A stretch of DNA of 51,860 bases from Desulfomicrobium sp. UBA5193 (GCA_002412965.1 DHWB01000003.1:642-52501); one strand, 5' to 3'; shown: positions 9,276 to 16,508, counted from the first letter of the stretch. The notes: generated by a model from the sequence alone, not told the origin. Numbers and translations: made by a program.

Positions 9276-9791
9276 ATTGTTCAGAAACTTGTTATCTGTT
9301 ATCTGGCGATTTTTCTCTGGGTGATTTGATATATTTTGAATATAATTGTTACTATTTTAGATCTTAATTTGTCAGCCTTGAAAAATATGATAATGTGCTG
9401 AAATAAAATGAGGTTCACTCGGAAATATGTATTTTTTATAACCAGTAATGCAGTAAAAAATGCATTTTCTTGTTCGAAATCACTCCGAGGCTACCAACGA
9501 TGCAGCACAAAAAATTGGGCCCTCAGTGCAGCTTCCTCTGCACAGATTTGATCGATCAGCTCGATCGCCGAGGTGTTCTGACTTTTGTGTAAACGGCAGT
9601 GTTGAGGTTGATCATCCTGCCTTCGAATTGGATGCTGAATCTGGTCAGAGCGGCCTTCCTGTCAGGTAAATGAGTTTGGCAAGGGAGGCGTCACTTGGAA
9701 ATCAGTCGCTTTAGAATTGCAAAAGTGTCTACGATGGATTTTGGGCGGCGTTTCTCCTCCTTCTTGCGGCATCACAGAGTAAGAGTTTTCT
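9276..9791. other. Gene-free spacer with second repeat copy
   Basis: About 515 bp without a supported gene. It contains repeat copy 2 (9461-9574) and a weak TTGGC-type element near 9676 (TTGGCAAGGGAGGCGT, GG-N10-GT) that could be a sigma-54-like promoter for the acetyltransferase. An open frame at 9460-9669 is not protein-like. Confidence 0.55.
9461..9574 (+). repeat. Diverged direct repeat, copy 2
   Basis: Partner of the element at 7603-7716, in the same orientation and also in the spacer before a polysaccharide gene. The match includes TACCAACGATGCAG and CAGATTTGATCGATCA. The two copies flank the GT4 gene at 8103-9275, which would fit an insertion unit or recombination cassette. Confidence 0.65.
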
Positions 9792-10340
9792 ATGAAAGTT
9801 TCCTTGTCGTCTTATGACAATTCCTGGTTCGATCCAGGTAAAGGCCTTTTTTTAAAGACATGTTGGTTTTATATAAACGCAGTTTTTTTTAATTCGTCAA
9901 TTTTCCCAGTGTCTTATCTGAAGACTTGGTTATTAGAGTTTTTTCAGGCCCGAATTGGGAGTAAGGTTGTAATCAAGCCTCAGGTCAATATCAAATATCC
10001 TTGGAATATTACCATTGGGGATCATACTTGGATCGGAGAAGGTGTCTGGCTTGATTCTCTTGCTCAAATAAACATCGGGAGCAATGTCTGTATTTCCCAA
10101 GGCGCATATCTTTGCACGGGAAACCATGACTGGTCCGATCCAGCATTTGGCCTCATCGTCAAGCCGATTCACATCGAAGATGGCGCTTGGATTGGTGCCA
10201 AAGCCGTGATTTTGCCTGGGGTCACGATTGGCACACATTCCGTGGTTTGCGCCGGGGCCGTTGTTACTCGTGATACTGAGCCCTATATGATCTATGCTGG
10301 CAATCCAGCCGTTAAAATCAAAGAGCGCGTTATCCGATGA
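9792..10340 (+). CDS. wcaF: WcaF-like hexapeptide-repeat acetyltransferase
   Basis: 182-aa left-handed beta-helix acyltransferase. The N-terminal YDNSWFDPGKG and the following hydrophobic helix are typical of WcaF-type colanic-acid acetyltransferases. Hexapeptide turns are visible from about residue 60 to 160 (ITIGDHTWIGEG, INIGSNVCISQG, HIEDGAWIGAKAVILPGVTIG), with the catalytic-type His in CTGNHDW. It would transfer acetyl from acetyl-CoA to a sugar of the exopolysaccharide. Its stop overlaps the GT2 start by 4 bp. Exact acceptor sugar unknown. Confidence 0.88.
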   Translation: MKVSLSSYDNSWFDPGKGLFLKTCWFYINAVFFNSSIFPVSYLKTWLLEFFQARIGSKVVIKPQVNIKYPWNITIGDHTWIGEGVWLDSLAQINIGSNVCISQGAYLCTGNHDWSDPAFGLIVKPIHIEDGAWIGAKAVILPGVTIGTHSVVCAGAVVTRDTEPYMIYAGNPAVKIKERVIR

Positions 10341-11086
10341 ATTGCTCTCTTTCTCTCATCACCGCCACCTACAACAGCGCCCCCCTCGTCTCCTCCTGCC
10401 TGAGAAGCGTGCAATCCCAACCCATCCCCGTCGAGCACATCATCATCGACGGCGGTTCCAAGGATGCCACCCTGGAAACAGTCCGCTCTTTCCCGCACGT
10501 TGCCAAAGTAATCTCCGAACCCGACCACGGCATCTACGACGCCATGAACAAGGGCATCGCCCTCGCCACGGGTGACGTTGTCGGCATCCTCAATTCCGAT
10601 GATTTTTACGCCGACAATCAAGTCCTTGAGCGCGTGGCCCATGTCTTTACCGACCCATCCGTGGACTCATGCTATGGGGATTTGCAGTACGTGACTCCTG
10701 ATGCCACCAAGGTGGTGCGGCACTGGACGGCAGGGCAGATGCATGAACGCAGCTTCTTTTGGGGCTGGATGCCGCCGCACCCGACCTTCTTTGTCCGCCG
10801 CAGCGTGTACGAGCGATTTGGCCTCTTCAACCTGAACCTCGGTTCAGCAGCGGACTATGAGCTGATGCTGCGCTTTCTGGTCAAGAACAGGATCACTACC
10901 GCCTATATCCCGCACGTGTTGGTCAAAATGCGAATAGGTGGGGCCAGCAACGCAAGCCTTCAAAACCGCCTCAAAGCCAACGCCATGGACCGCAAAGCCT
11001 GGTCCGTTAACGGCCTCAATCCATATCCGTGGACGATCATGGCAAAGCCGCTGCGGAAGATTGGGCAATTCCTAAGGCGTGAATAG
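10337..11086 (+). CDS. GT2-family glycosyltransferase (WcaA-like)
   Basis: 249-aa GT-A glycosyltransferase. It opens with SLITATYNSAPLVSSCLRSV, has IDGGSKDAT, an NSDDFYAD metal-binding Asp-Asp (DxD-type) near residue 95, and a conserved ADYELMLRF base segment. These are the hallmarks of family 2 enzymes that add sugars to lipid carriers. Translationally coupled to the acetyltransferase by an ATGA overlap. Notably, GC content jumps to the level of the downstream core within this gene, so the operon appears to be a mosaic. It is the last polysaccharide gene on this strand. Confidence 0.88.
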   Translation: MNCSLSLITATYNSAPLVSSCLRSVQSQPIPVEHIIIDGGSKDATLETVRSFPHVAKVISEPDHGIYDAMNKGIALATGDVVGILNSDDFYADNQVLERVAHVFTDPSVDSCYGDLQYVTPDATKVVRHWTAGQMHERSFFWGWMPPHPTFFVRRSVYERFGLFNLNLGSAADYELMLRFLVKNRITTAYIPHVLVKMRIGGASNASLQNRLKANAMDRKAWSVNGLNPYPWTIMAKPLRKIGQFLRRE

Positions 11087-11396
11087 TGGGGCAAATACGG
11101 GATGGTCGACGCTATCCATGATATTTGTTCCATTTTTTGAAGCTGAATCCTACCGGAAATGACTGCGCTCGCCGAGGCGATAGAGCGTGAATTCGAGGAA
11201 CTGGACCGCCAAGTGACTGTCAACGTGATTGCAGCATAAGCTTAATGGAGTAGGGTCCAGAGCAGGCCGCGTTGTGTGCTTGTGCTGAGCGCGGTTCCTC
11301 GGAAGCGAGGGAATCCGCTTGTCTTGCCGGATCGGATCTTAAAACTGCGGATATCGTGAAGAAGAGTAAATGACGATGCTGGTTTCGACCAGAGCG

Positions 11397-11415
11397 TGTC
11401 CGGTTTGGTTGGACA
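11397..11415. promoter_or_regulatory. WGTCC-N9-GGACW dyad box (CTERM gene 11578)
   Basis: Perfect inverted repeat TGTCC-N9-GGACA. The same spacing recurs at eight other places in the exosortase region. A degenerate partner (TGTCT-N9-GGATC) lies at 11320-11338. The box ends 61 bp before a TTGGC-type -24 element, a suitable distance for an activator site. Confidence 0.6.
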
Positions 11416-11474
11416 TGTGATGTCGGGCGGAACGCTTCTGCTTGTAAATTTTTGTATTTACAGTGTTCTTAAAT

Positions 11475-11492
11475 TTGGCATGAAAATTTCAT
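11475..11492 (+). promoter_or_regulatory. Possible sigma-54-type promoter
   Basis: TTGGCATGAAAATTTCAT: a good -24 element (TTGGCA) followed, ten bases after GG, by TC instead of the usual GC at -12. Located about 85 bp upstream of the CTERM protein start. It resembles the elements at 12374 and 15618, which lowers the chance that it is accidental. Confidence 0.4.
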
Positions 11493-11577
11493 ATAGTGGG
11501 TTGGAGCGAAACTCCACCCTTCCAATGTTTGGAGAGATTTTTTGTGTCAATCACTGTTGCAATACTGAGGCGCTAAA

Positions 11578-12225
11578 ATGAAGAAAAACTTATTTATTGT
11601 TCTGTTCACCATTCTGTTAATTGGCGGCAGCGCATTTTCATGTTTTGCCTCCCTTGCTTCGATTCCGCTGATAGATTCAAGTGCGTTTGATTTTAATATT
11701 ATTGAGTATAAATACACTGGATCCGGTATTGATGGGAAATCGACTGCTTCCGGAACAAGCAACGGTGTCAAATGGGATATCGGACCGACAAATATTTATA
11801 GCGGCGAGACAAAAACAAATGGTTCGTTTGCCTTCAGCGCGCTACCAGGAAAAACAACGGACAATCTGCATGTGAGCTCTATGTTCACGATCACCTTCAA
11901 TCAATACATCGACAAGCTCCTCGTTCTTTTGAGTAACGATAACTTGACGGACTCAATCAATTTCAGTCTGACGTCTCAATCTTACAGTGGTGTGAAGATG
12001 GATGGCACGCAGGTCAATCTGCTGGACAAGACGGGTGGTTGGATTCTTTTTTCGGGCCTGAATACTTTGACCATCATGCACCAAAACACAAATGGCGTTG
12101 ACGATGGCTTCAACATGGCATTTCACGCGTTCCCTAAATCCGCAGTTCCCGTCCCTGGAGCAGCTCTGCTTCTGGGCAGTGCTCTGATCGGTATGGTCGG
12201 GATGCGTAAGAAATTTTTTGGCTGA
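11578..12225 (+). CDS. Exosortase substrate, VPLPA-CTERM-type exported protein
   Basis: 215-aa secreted protein. Residues 1-24 form a signal peptide (KKNLFIVLFTILLIGGSAFSCFA). The body (25-185) is Ser/Thr/Asn-rich and beta-like without a recognisable enzyme motif. The C-terminus is a tripartite sorting signal: VPVPGAALLLG, a hydrophobic helix, then a basic tail MRKKFFG. Such tails are removed by an exosortase in the inner membrane while the protein is exported, usually to the cell surface or matrix. The cognate exosortase is the XrtD-type enzyme at 22517. Upstream lie a dyad box and a TTGGC promoter; a strong terminator follows at 12310. Confidence 0.85.
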   Translation: MKKNLFIVLFTILLIGGSAFSCFASLASIPLIDSSAFDFNIIEYKYTGSGIDGKSTASGTSNGVKWDIGPTNIYSGETKTNGSFAFSALPGKTTDNLHVSSMFTITFNQYIDKLLVLLSNDNLTDSINFSLTSQSYSGVKMDGTQVNLLDKTGGWILFSGLNTLTIMHQNTNGVDDGFNMAFHAFPKSAVPVPGAALLLGSALIGMVGMRKKFFG

Positions 12226-12273
12226 TCATCTGTCTTATTGCTGGAAAACATCAGGCGGGATTTAGAAGCAATG

Positions 12274-12292
12274 TGTCTGATTCCATCGGACG
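12274..12292. promoter_or_regulatory. WGTCC-N9-GGACW dyad box (near-perfect)
   Basis: TGTCT-N9-GGACG with the exact 9-bp spacing of the other boxes. It sits between the CTERM gene and the terminator, about 85 bp upstream of a CTGGC-N8-TTCA element and 120 bp before the DUF4124 gene. Confidence 0.45.
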
Positions 12293-12309
12293 ATTAACGA
12301 ACACAATCG

Positions 12310-12339
12310 GGGCAGGGACACTCTCTGCCCTTTTTTTTT
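12310..12339 (+). terminator. Rho-independent terminator
   Basis: GGGCAG and CTGCCC arms around a 9-nt loop, followed by nine or more T residues. It ends the transcript of the CTERM protein gene at 11578-12225. Confidence 0.85.
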
Positions 12340-12373
12340 ATCCGTTCTCTTCTGCAAGATCGGATTGTGCGAA

Positions 12374-12391
12374 CTGGCGCCAAGGATTCAA
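12374..12391 (+). promoter_or_regulatory. Weak sigma-54-type promoter candidate
   Basis: CTGGCGCCAAGGATTCAA: YTGGC at -24 and TTCA in the -12 position, GG-N10-TC, like the element at 11475. It lies 84 bp after the 12274 box and about 25 bp before the ribosome-binding site of the DUF4124 gene. Confidence 0.3.
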
Positions 12392-12414
12392 TTTTCTACA
12401 GGAGGGCGGTGGGC

Positions 12415-13092
12415 GTGACAAAAATTCTAGGACTGTTCCTGTTTGTGGCCCTTGCGTGCTGTTCCGCCCATGCTGCGGGATTTTACAAATGGAGGGATGC
12501 CAACGGGGTGATGCACATCACCGACCACCCACCCGACGAAGCTGTTGAGGTCGAGGTGGATTCCGAGACGCGCATCAACAAGTCTCCCATGGGCGATCTA
12601 GGCTTCGGTTCCCAGATCCAGGTGGAGGAACAGGGGCATCTTCAGGGGCAGGTGCAGGGACAGGTCGCGAAGGAAGACAAGGCCCTCCAGAACACGATCA
12701 ATAACCTGGAATCCGAGATCAGCTATCTGGAAAGCCAGAAGCGCATGGACCCGTCAATGGAACGGGATGGTCTCAGGAGCGATATACGACGGAAGCAGGA
12801 TATGCTCCATGACCTGTATCTTGAAAGGAGCGGGGTCTCCAAGGAGGAGATCATGCTCAGAAAGATGCAGAAGAAAGCCCGGGCCGCGCAAGCCGCCAAT
12901 TCCATCCCGCAAAGTCCCACGAATATCGTGACTCCGCCTCAACCCCGGCATGGCATGACGGACCAGCATGGCGTCTTCTATGCCCCCGCTGGAAATAATT
13001 ACGTCAATACGAGATCCGGTTCAGTCATAATCCCCCAAGGCGGGAATACCTACCTTGATACGCAGACCGGCAGGATAATGCACGGAAACTGA
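12415..13092 (+). CDS. DUF4124-domain exported coiled-coil protein
   Basis: About 225-aa protein. The GTG start at 12415 is chosen because an AGGAGG lies 9-10 bases upstream and a signal peptide begins there directly (ILGLFLFVALACCSAHA, cleavage near residue 20). The mature N-terminus FYKWRDANGVMHITDHPP is the DUF4124 motif, a short domain common in exported proteobacterial proteins. It is followed by a Gln/Lys/Glu-rich coiled coil (about 80-150) and a Gly/Asn-rich tail with two similar segments (VNTRSGSVIIPQGG and LDTQTGRIMHG). Function unknown; it may be a periplasmic scaffold for the surface system. Confidence 0.75.
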   Translation: MTKILGLFLFVALACCSAHAAGFYKWRDANGVMHITDHPPDEAVEVEVDSETRINKSPMGDLGFGSQIQVEEQGHLQGQVQGQVAKEDKALQNTINNLESEISYLESQKRMDPSMERDGLRSDIRRKQDMLHDLYLERSGVSKEEIMLRKMQKKARAAQAANSIPQSPTNIVTPPQPRHGMTDQHGVFYAPAGNNYVNTRSGSVIIPQGGNTYLDTQTGRIMHGN

Positions 13093-13135
13093 TGGCGAGG
13101 GTCTTCAACAGAATTGATATTGCAGGAAATTCACT

Positions 13136-13387
13136 ATGAAATTCATGACACTTATCATCATATGCGCTTCTATATTCGGCTACCATTTCTTCAAAGACCG
13201 CTACGCCACGCATGAACCCGTGGTCACAACTCACGTCGCAGCGGAGCAATACCGATGCGACGGCAGAACCCACTGCTCACAGATGACCTCGTGTGAGGAA
13301 GCGCAATTCTTCCTCGACAATTGCCCCGGTACGGCCATGGACGGCGATAATGACGGTATCCCCTGCGAAAAACAGTGGTGCAGGTAG
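13136..13387 (+). CDS. Excalibur-domain small secreted protein
   Basis: 83-aa protein with an N-terminal hydrophobic anchor or signal (residues 3-17) and a C-terminal excalibur calcium-binding motif: YRCDGRTHCSQM, SCEEAQFFL, then DGDNDGIPCE. Four to five cysteines fit the disulfide-bonded extracellular fold. Excalibur modules are typically surface-associated and bind Ca2+. The gene follows the DUF4124 gene by 43 bp and probably shares its transcript. Its last codons run directly into the first 12-bp repeat array. Confidence 0.85.
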   Translation: MKFMTLIIICASIFGYHFFKDRYATHEPVVTTHVAAEQYRCDGRTHCSQMTSCEEAQFFLDNCPGTAMDGDNDGIPCEKQWCR

Positions 13388-13474
13388 AGGGGGGGGCAGC
13401 GACGGGAGCGCGACAGAGGCAGCGACTGAACAGCGACGGAGGCAGCGATGGAGGCAGGAATGGGGCGGTGATAA
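13388..13474. repeat. 12-bp GGCAGCGA repeat array 1
   Basis: Degenerate tandem copies of a unit close to GAGGCAGCGAYR, period mostly 12. Lies between the excalibur gene and the first MazEF cassette. Confidence 0.75.
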
Positions 13475-13545
13475 AGCGTGCGAGCTGGTTGTCTGGGACC
13501 AAGAACAATGCTTGACTTGGCGGGAAGGCTTGCCAAGGCGGCTTG

Positions 13546-13568
13546 AAGTATCTACTATGTAGATACTT
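13546..13568. promoter_or_regulatory. Palindromic operator of mazEF-1
   Basis: Perfect inverted repeat, 10-bp arms AAGTATCTAC and GTAGATACTT around TAT, 18 bp upstream of the mazE start. Typical position for antitoxin/toxin autorepression. Confidence 0.65.
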
Positions 13569-13585
13569 TTAATGAGGAGGATGGC

Positions 13586-13825
13586 ATGGAAGCAAAAACC
13601 GTCAAATGGGGCAACAGTCTGGCGCTCAGAATACCAAACGCGATCGTCAAGGATTGCGGTCTTGCCGAGAACACGCTCGTCGATATCTCATTCAGAAAGG
13701 GCGAGATCGTCATCAGGCCCATGCGCAAGCAATATGCGCTGTCCGAGCTGCTGGCCGGAATAACCCCTGAGAATATTCATGGCGAGGTGGATATGGGTGA
13801 ACCCGTGGGTCAGGAGCTGTTGTGA
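13586..13825 (+). CDS. mazE: MazE-like (AbrB-fold) antitoxin
   Basis: 79-aa antitoxin. The N-terminal half is an AbrB/SpoVT swapped-hairpin DNA-binding domain (VKWGNSLALRIPNAIVKDCGL ... VDISFRKGEIVIRPM, the motif W-G-N-S-x-x-x-R-I-P). The acidic C-terminal tail would bind and neutralise the toxin. It overlaps the MazF start (TGATG), and a perfect palindrome sits upstream for autoregulation. First of at least five toxin-antitoxin cassettes in 8 kb, bounded by 12-bp repeats on both sides. Confidence 0.92.
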   Translation: MEAKTVKWGNSLALRIPNAIVKDCGLAENTLVDISFRKGEIVIRPMRKQYALSELLAGITPENIHGEVDMGEPVGQELL

Positions 13826-14160
13826 TGTATGTTCCTGATCGCGGCCATGCCGTGTGGATGAATTTCAACCCCCAGGTTGGACATGAACAGGCAGGCCATC
13901 GCCCGGCGCTGGTGATCTCTCCCGCTTCGTATAACGGGCGGACGGGGCTGCTCCTGTGCTGCCCGATCACGAGCCAGATCAAGGGGTATCCTTTCGAGGT
14001 GAAGATCGAGGGCAATCCCTTGATCTCGGGGGCTGCTCTGGCGGACCAGATCAAGAATCTGGATTGGCGGGTGCGGGGCGTGAAGTTTGTGACCGAGGTG
14101 GACGACTCCGTGCTCGAAGAGGTTGTGGCCAAGTTTGAAGCGTTGCTGCGTTCGGAATAG
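13825..14160 (+). CDS. mazF: MazF/PemK-family mRNA interferase toxin
   Basis: 111-aa endoribonuclease toxin. It shows the family pattern: YVPDRGHAVWMNFNPQVGHEQAGHRPALVIS with the catalytic-type Arg in HRPALV, then LLCCPITSQIKGYPFEV, and DQIKNLDWRVRGVKF with the D-Q-I-x-x-x-D-W segment. It would cleave mRNA at short specific sites when MazE is degraded. The start overlaps the antitoxin stop by one base; an in-frame GTG immediately precedes it. The gene ends exactly where repeat array 2 begins. Confidence 0.93.
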   Translation: MYVPDRGHAVWMNFNPQVGHEQAGHRPALVISPASYNGRTGLLLCCPITSQIKGYPFEVKIEGNPLISGAALADQIKNLDWRVRGVKFVTEVDDSVLEEVVAKFEALLRSE

Positions 14161-14230
14161 GAGTGGGAGCGGGGAAGGCAGGGAGCAAGGCAGCGACGGG
14201 GCCGTGACGGGGTAGCGACGGGGCAGTGGG
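14161..14230. repeat. 12-bp repeat array 2
   Basis: Degenerate copies (AAGGCAGCGACGG, GGGTAGCGACGG and similar) directly after the mazF stop and before the dyad/terminator at 14235-14284. Confidence 0.65.
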
Positions 14231-14234
14231 GCTG

Positions 14235-14284
14235 GGTTTCTGAGACCAAAAACAAAAGCCGTCTGCGTAAAGCAGGCGGCTTTT
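14235..14284 (+). terminator. Dyad GGTTTCTGAGACC plus terminator hairpin
   Basis: A slightly degenerate copy of the dispersed GGTCTCTGAGACC dyad (14235-14247) is followed by a strong hairpin, AAAAGCCGTCTGC / GCAGGCGGCTTTT (14254-14284), usable on both strands. It separates convergent mazEF and the minus-strand CTERM gene. Confidence 0.8.
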
Positions 14285-14308
14285 GTTTAACAAGATGGGG
14301 AGGAGATA

Positions 14309-14854
14309 TTACTTGATGGTCTGCCGACGTCGAAGGGAAACCATACCCAGCAGGCCAGAACCGAGAAGCAGCGCTGCGCCGGGGAGAGGAACCGGGGTGC
14401 CTGCAATCGTGAGTTTCCCGCTGGTCAAAGTGATGCTGTCTCTGTCTTTAGTGGATTCGGACAAATATAACATGAAGCTGCCGCTTTTTGCTACATCTGA
14501 AAACCACAGCGGAGATGTTGTAGATGTAAACGATTTTGTAATGGAATTACTATCAATGGAAAAAAGGTCGTAGTTATTTATTCCAGATTTAACAACAGCC
14601 GTCCACGATTCATTAGAATTGTAATTAGACATATCGAGTTGAAGTGTAAATGAGCTTATTGTATTTCCGATAAGTATTTTACTGAAATCATAATCGCCAA
14701 TTTTTGTATAATTTACTTTATTTCCTTCATTTGGATCTGTGAAAGGGCCTCCGCTAATTGGGAACTCTTTCAGTGTGCTCGTGATTGCGAAAGCAGGGCA
14801 AGAAATTAAGGCAAGAAAAATACACGGAAGCAGTATGCCAACGATTCGTTTCAC
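14309..14854 (-). CDS. Exosortase substrate, VPLPA-CTERM-type exported protein
   Basis: 181-aa secreted protein: signal peptide (KRIVGILLPCIFLALISCPAFA, about 1-23), a Ser/Thr/Asn-rich beta-type body, then the sorting signal VPLPGAALLLGSGLLGMVSL and a basic RRRQ tail. This is the copy closest to the canonical VPLPA motif. It would be processed by the exosortase at 22517. Convergent with mazEF and sharing a bidirectional terminator. A dyad box lies 75 bp upstream. A clear GGAGC(C) ribosome-binding site precedes the start on the minus strand. Confidence 0.87.
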   Translation of the reverse strand: MKRIVGILLPCIFLALISCPAFAITSTLKEFPISGGPFTDPNEGNKVNYTKIGDYDFSKILIGNTISSFTLQLDMSNYNSNESWTAVVKSGINNYDLFSIDSNSITKSFTSTTSPLWFSDVAKSGSFMLYLSESTKDRDSITLTSGKLTIAGTPVPLPGAALLLGSGLLGMVSLRRRQTIK

Positions 14855-14929
14855 GGGGGGGCTCCTTTATGAGAGGGATCAATCAAATCTACTCAAAAAA
14901 TTCGGCGTCATTTCCTAGCAATTGAATCT

Positions 14930-14948
14930 TGTCCGATTCGATCGGACG
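14930..14948. promoter_or_regulatory. WGTCC-N9-GGACW dyad box (CTERM gene 14854)
   Basis: TGTCC-N9-GGACG; the core GTCCGAT/ATCGGAC is symmetric. It lies 75 bp upstream of the minus-strand CTERM gene. No convincing -24/-12 element is seen between box and gene. Confidence 0.55.
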
Positions 14949-15371
14949 AATTCCTGTTCTGACTCGAATGTGCAATTATTGTGCTGAAATTTTCAACTTC
15001 GGAGCATCGTCAATCTTTCGATGCCGTCATGATGAGGGGGGCGCATCTTCCCCTCATGAGTCGTCGAGACATTTGGAGCCACACTATTCATGGGGCTTCT
15101 GAGCGTGGCGCAACGGCGTCATCCGGCGCAGCCCAGGCATGGCAACCCCAGTCAGCAAGATTATCCGTCTCTATCTGATTAACTGCGGGCAAGGATCCAG
15201 GGACACTGGTTTTACGAATCCCTGTCACTGGTCAGACTATCTCGCAGACGGAATTGCTCCTGCCGTTGATGTCATCTTTCCTGAGTGAGGGCGCGTCGTC
15301 ACTGAAGCTGTCGCCCCAGGCATATGAACCGGTGTTGATCGGTTGTAGGCCTTGATGGCGTGGCGGCGGGC

Positions 15372-15390
15372 AATCCGAGAGAATTGGACA
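15372..15390. promoter_or_regulatory. Dyad box variant, tandem with the next
   Basis: AATCC-N9-GGACA, one base off the consensus, same 9-bp spacing, 45 bp from the next box. Confidence 0.4.
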
Positions 15391-15416
15391 GTATGAAAAA
15401 GGTCAAGGCCTCAGGC

Positions 15417-15435
15417 AGTCCGGCTCGTTCGGACC
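15417..15435. promoter_or_regulatory. WGTCC-N9-GGACW dyad box (CTERM gene 15692)
   Basis: AGTCC-N9-GGACC. It lies about 180 bp upstream of the TTGGCATG element at 15618 and 257 bp before the CTERM start. Confidence 0.55.
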
Positions 15436-15617
15436 GTCGGGGGCTTTTTCAGTGCCCGGTCCTGACCCATGGTGCGGCTATCCATTGAAGTTCGGAGGGT
15501 TGGGCGCATAAGGGACAATTCATGGGTGTCTCACGCGGTCGGACGCTGCGAAGACGGCAAGCTGTCTTGTGAGGTTGAAATATTCGTAATTAACTGAAAA
15601 TACGTGCTTTATCTGCT

Positions 15618-15635
15618 TTGGCATGATTGTTCCTA
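15618..15635 (+). promoter_or_regulatory. Possible sigma-54-type promoter
   Basis: TTGGCATGATTGTTCCTA; shares TTGGCATGA and the spacing to TT with the element at 11475, but has CC rather than GC at -12. About 57 bp before the CTERM gene start. Confidence 0.4.
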
Positions 15636-15691
15636 AAGCTCAGCAAATTTGAAAGGCCGGAGTCATCCAAAAAATCAAAATGAGGTAGAAG

Positions 15692-16186
15692 ATGAAAAAG
15701 GTTGCATTGTTGACGATTGGGTTGTTGATGGTTTGTAATTGTGCTTTTGCGGTGCCGTATCCATTTGATGATCTTGGAGTTGTTGGTGTTGAGGACATAG
15801 AGTTTTCGAAAACTTATGGACCTAGCACAACCTCATTTACAGATTATTACCAATTTACAATTGACAAATCTGACCTCACAACTGGTGTTGCTGCCTTGAA
15901 CGTACTCAAGAGAAAAAATATTAGTATTCTTGAATTCAGTTTTTTTACAGATCAAGCCCTCACGAATGGAATAGATCCTTATGAAGCTGACGGGACGTCT
16001 TATTTCTTTAAAGATATGCCAGCTAGTACATACTATTTTACAGTAGCAGGTAAGGTTAAAGGAACAGAAGGCGGGTCATATTACGGCATGCTTTCAGCCA
16101 CTCCTGTCCCTGTCCCCGCCGCCGCCCTGCTCCTCGGCGCTGGCCTGCTCGGCATCGTGGGTATCCGCCGCAAGCAGACTGTTTAG
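15692..16186 (+). CDS. Exosortase substrate, VPLPA-CTERM-type exported protein
   Basis: 164-aa secreted protein. Signal peptide about 1-20 (KKVALLTIGLLMVCNCAFA), a small beta-rich domain (25-140), then TPVPVPAAALLLGAGLLGIVGI and a basic RRKQTV tail, the sorting signal for the local exosortase. The domain resembles neither neighbouring substrate. The codon composition changes sharply: the body is AT-rich while the sorting-signal codons are GC-rich, suggesting that the tail was recombined onto different bodies. The transcript ends at a hairpin (16229-16258) that is shared almost base for base with 22161-22212. Confidence 0.85.
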   Translation: MKKVALLTIGLLMVCNCAFAVPYPFDDLGVVGVEDIEFSKTYGPSTTSFTDYYQFTIDKSDLTTGVAALNVLKRKNISILEFSFFTDQALTNGIDPYEADGTSYFFKDMPASTYYFTVAGKVKGTEGGSYYGMLSATPVPVPAAALLLGAGLLGIVGIRRKQTV

Positions 16187-16209
16187 CACGCCTTCTTCGT
16201 CTCAAAAGC

Positions 16210-16258
16210 ATACCTCATCGTACTCATGGCCGGAAAGGATCACTCCTTTCCGGCTTTT
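16210..16258 (+). terminator. Terminator inside a duplicated 3' element, copy 1
   Basis: Hairpin GCCGGAAAGGA / TCCTTTCCGGC with TCAC loop, then TTTT. The preceding bases ATACCTCATCGT and CTCATG are shared with 22161-22180, so the terminator and its leader form a duplicated element behind two CTERM genes. Confidence 0.8.
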
Positions 16259-16268
16259 ACTTTTTTTA

Positions 16269-16316
16269 AAGGCAGCGACAGAGGCAGCGATAAAGGCAGC
16301 GACAGAGACAACGTGA
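16269..16316. repeat. 12-bp repeat array 3
   Basis: Clean 12-bp periodicity: AGGCAGCGACAG, AGGCAGCGATAA, AGGCAGCGACAG, AGACAACG. Between the CTERM terminator and hipBA. Confidence 0.8.
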
Positions 16317-16449
16317 GCAGGGTGTCAGGTCTTCTTTTGGCGTAACCAGAAAATATGTATAAAATTTAACTCATTAGGATCTCTTTCTGGCCGGTTAACT
16401 TCGGTACACTCAATTCTTGAGACTTCCCCCCACGGTTCGACTTAGGCTG

Positions 16450-16508
16450 GGTCTCTGAGACCAATAAACCAAATGGTGATTGGTGATTGATCACTCATCG
16501 CCATTTTT
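16450..16508 (+). terminator. GGTCTCTGAGACC dyad plus hairpin
   Basis: Perfect dyad (16450-16462), then a hairpin with arms AAATGGTGAT (16471-16480) and ATCGCCATTT (16497-16506) and a short T-run. The same dyad-then-hairpin order is seen at 14235-14284. Confidence 0.6.

Larger units (their letters stand above)
11087..11577. other. Spacer with dyad boxes, promoter and a coding remnant
   Basis: About 490 bp. An isolated 26-codon frame at 11159-11239 (MTALAEAIEREFEELDRQV then a short tail and TAA) looks like the end of a decayed gene, with the preceding sense sequence in another frame; identity not recognised. The right half carries two dyad boxes (11320-11338, degenerate, and 11397-11415, perfect) and a TTGGC-type promoter before the CTERM protein gene. 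Confidence 0.5.
14855..15691. other. Long spacer between divergent CTERM genes
   Basis: About 840 bp with no supported gene on either strand; short frames lack codon bias and ribosome-binding sites. It contains three dyad boxes (14930-14948, 15372-15390, 15417-15435) and a TTGGC promoter element at 15618. Regulatory function is the most economical reading. Part may be decayed coding sequence. Confidence 0.55.

Noticed and set aside
9460..9669. Short plus-strand ORF of 69 codons in the repeat spacer
   Set aside because: No ribosome-binding site, not protein-like, and runs through the repeat that also occurs at 7603 without an open frame.
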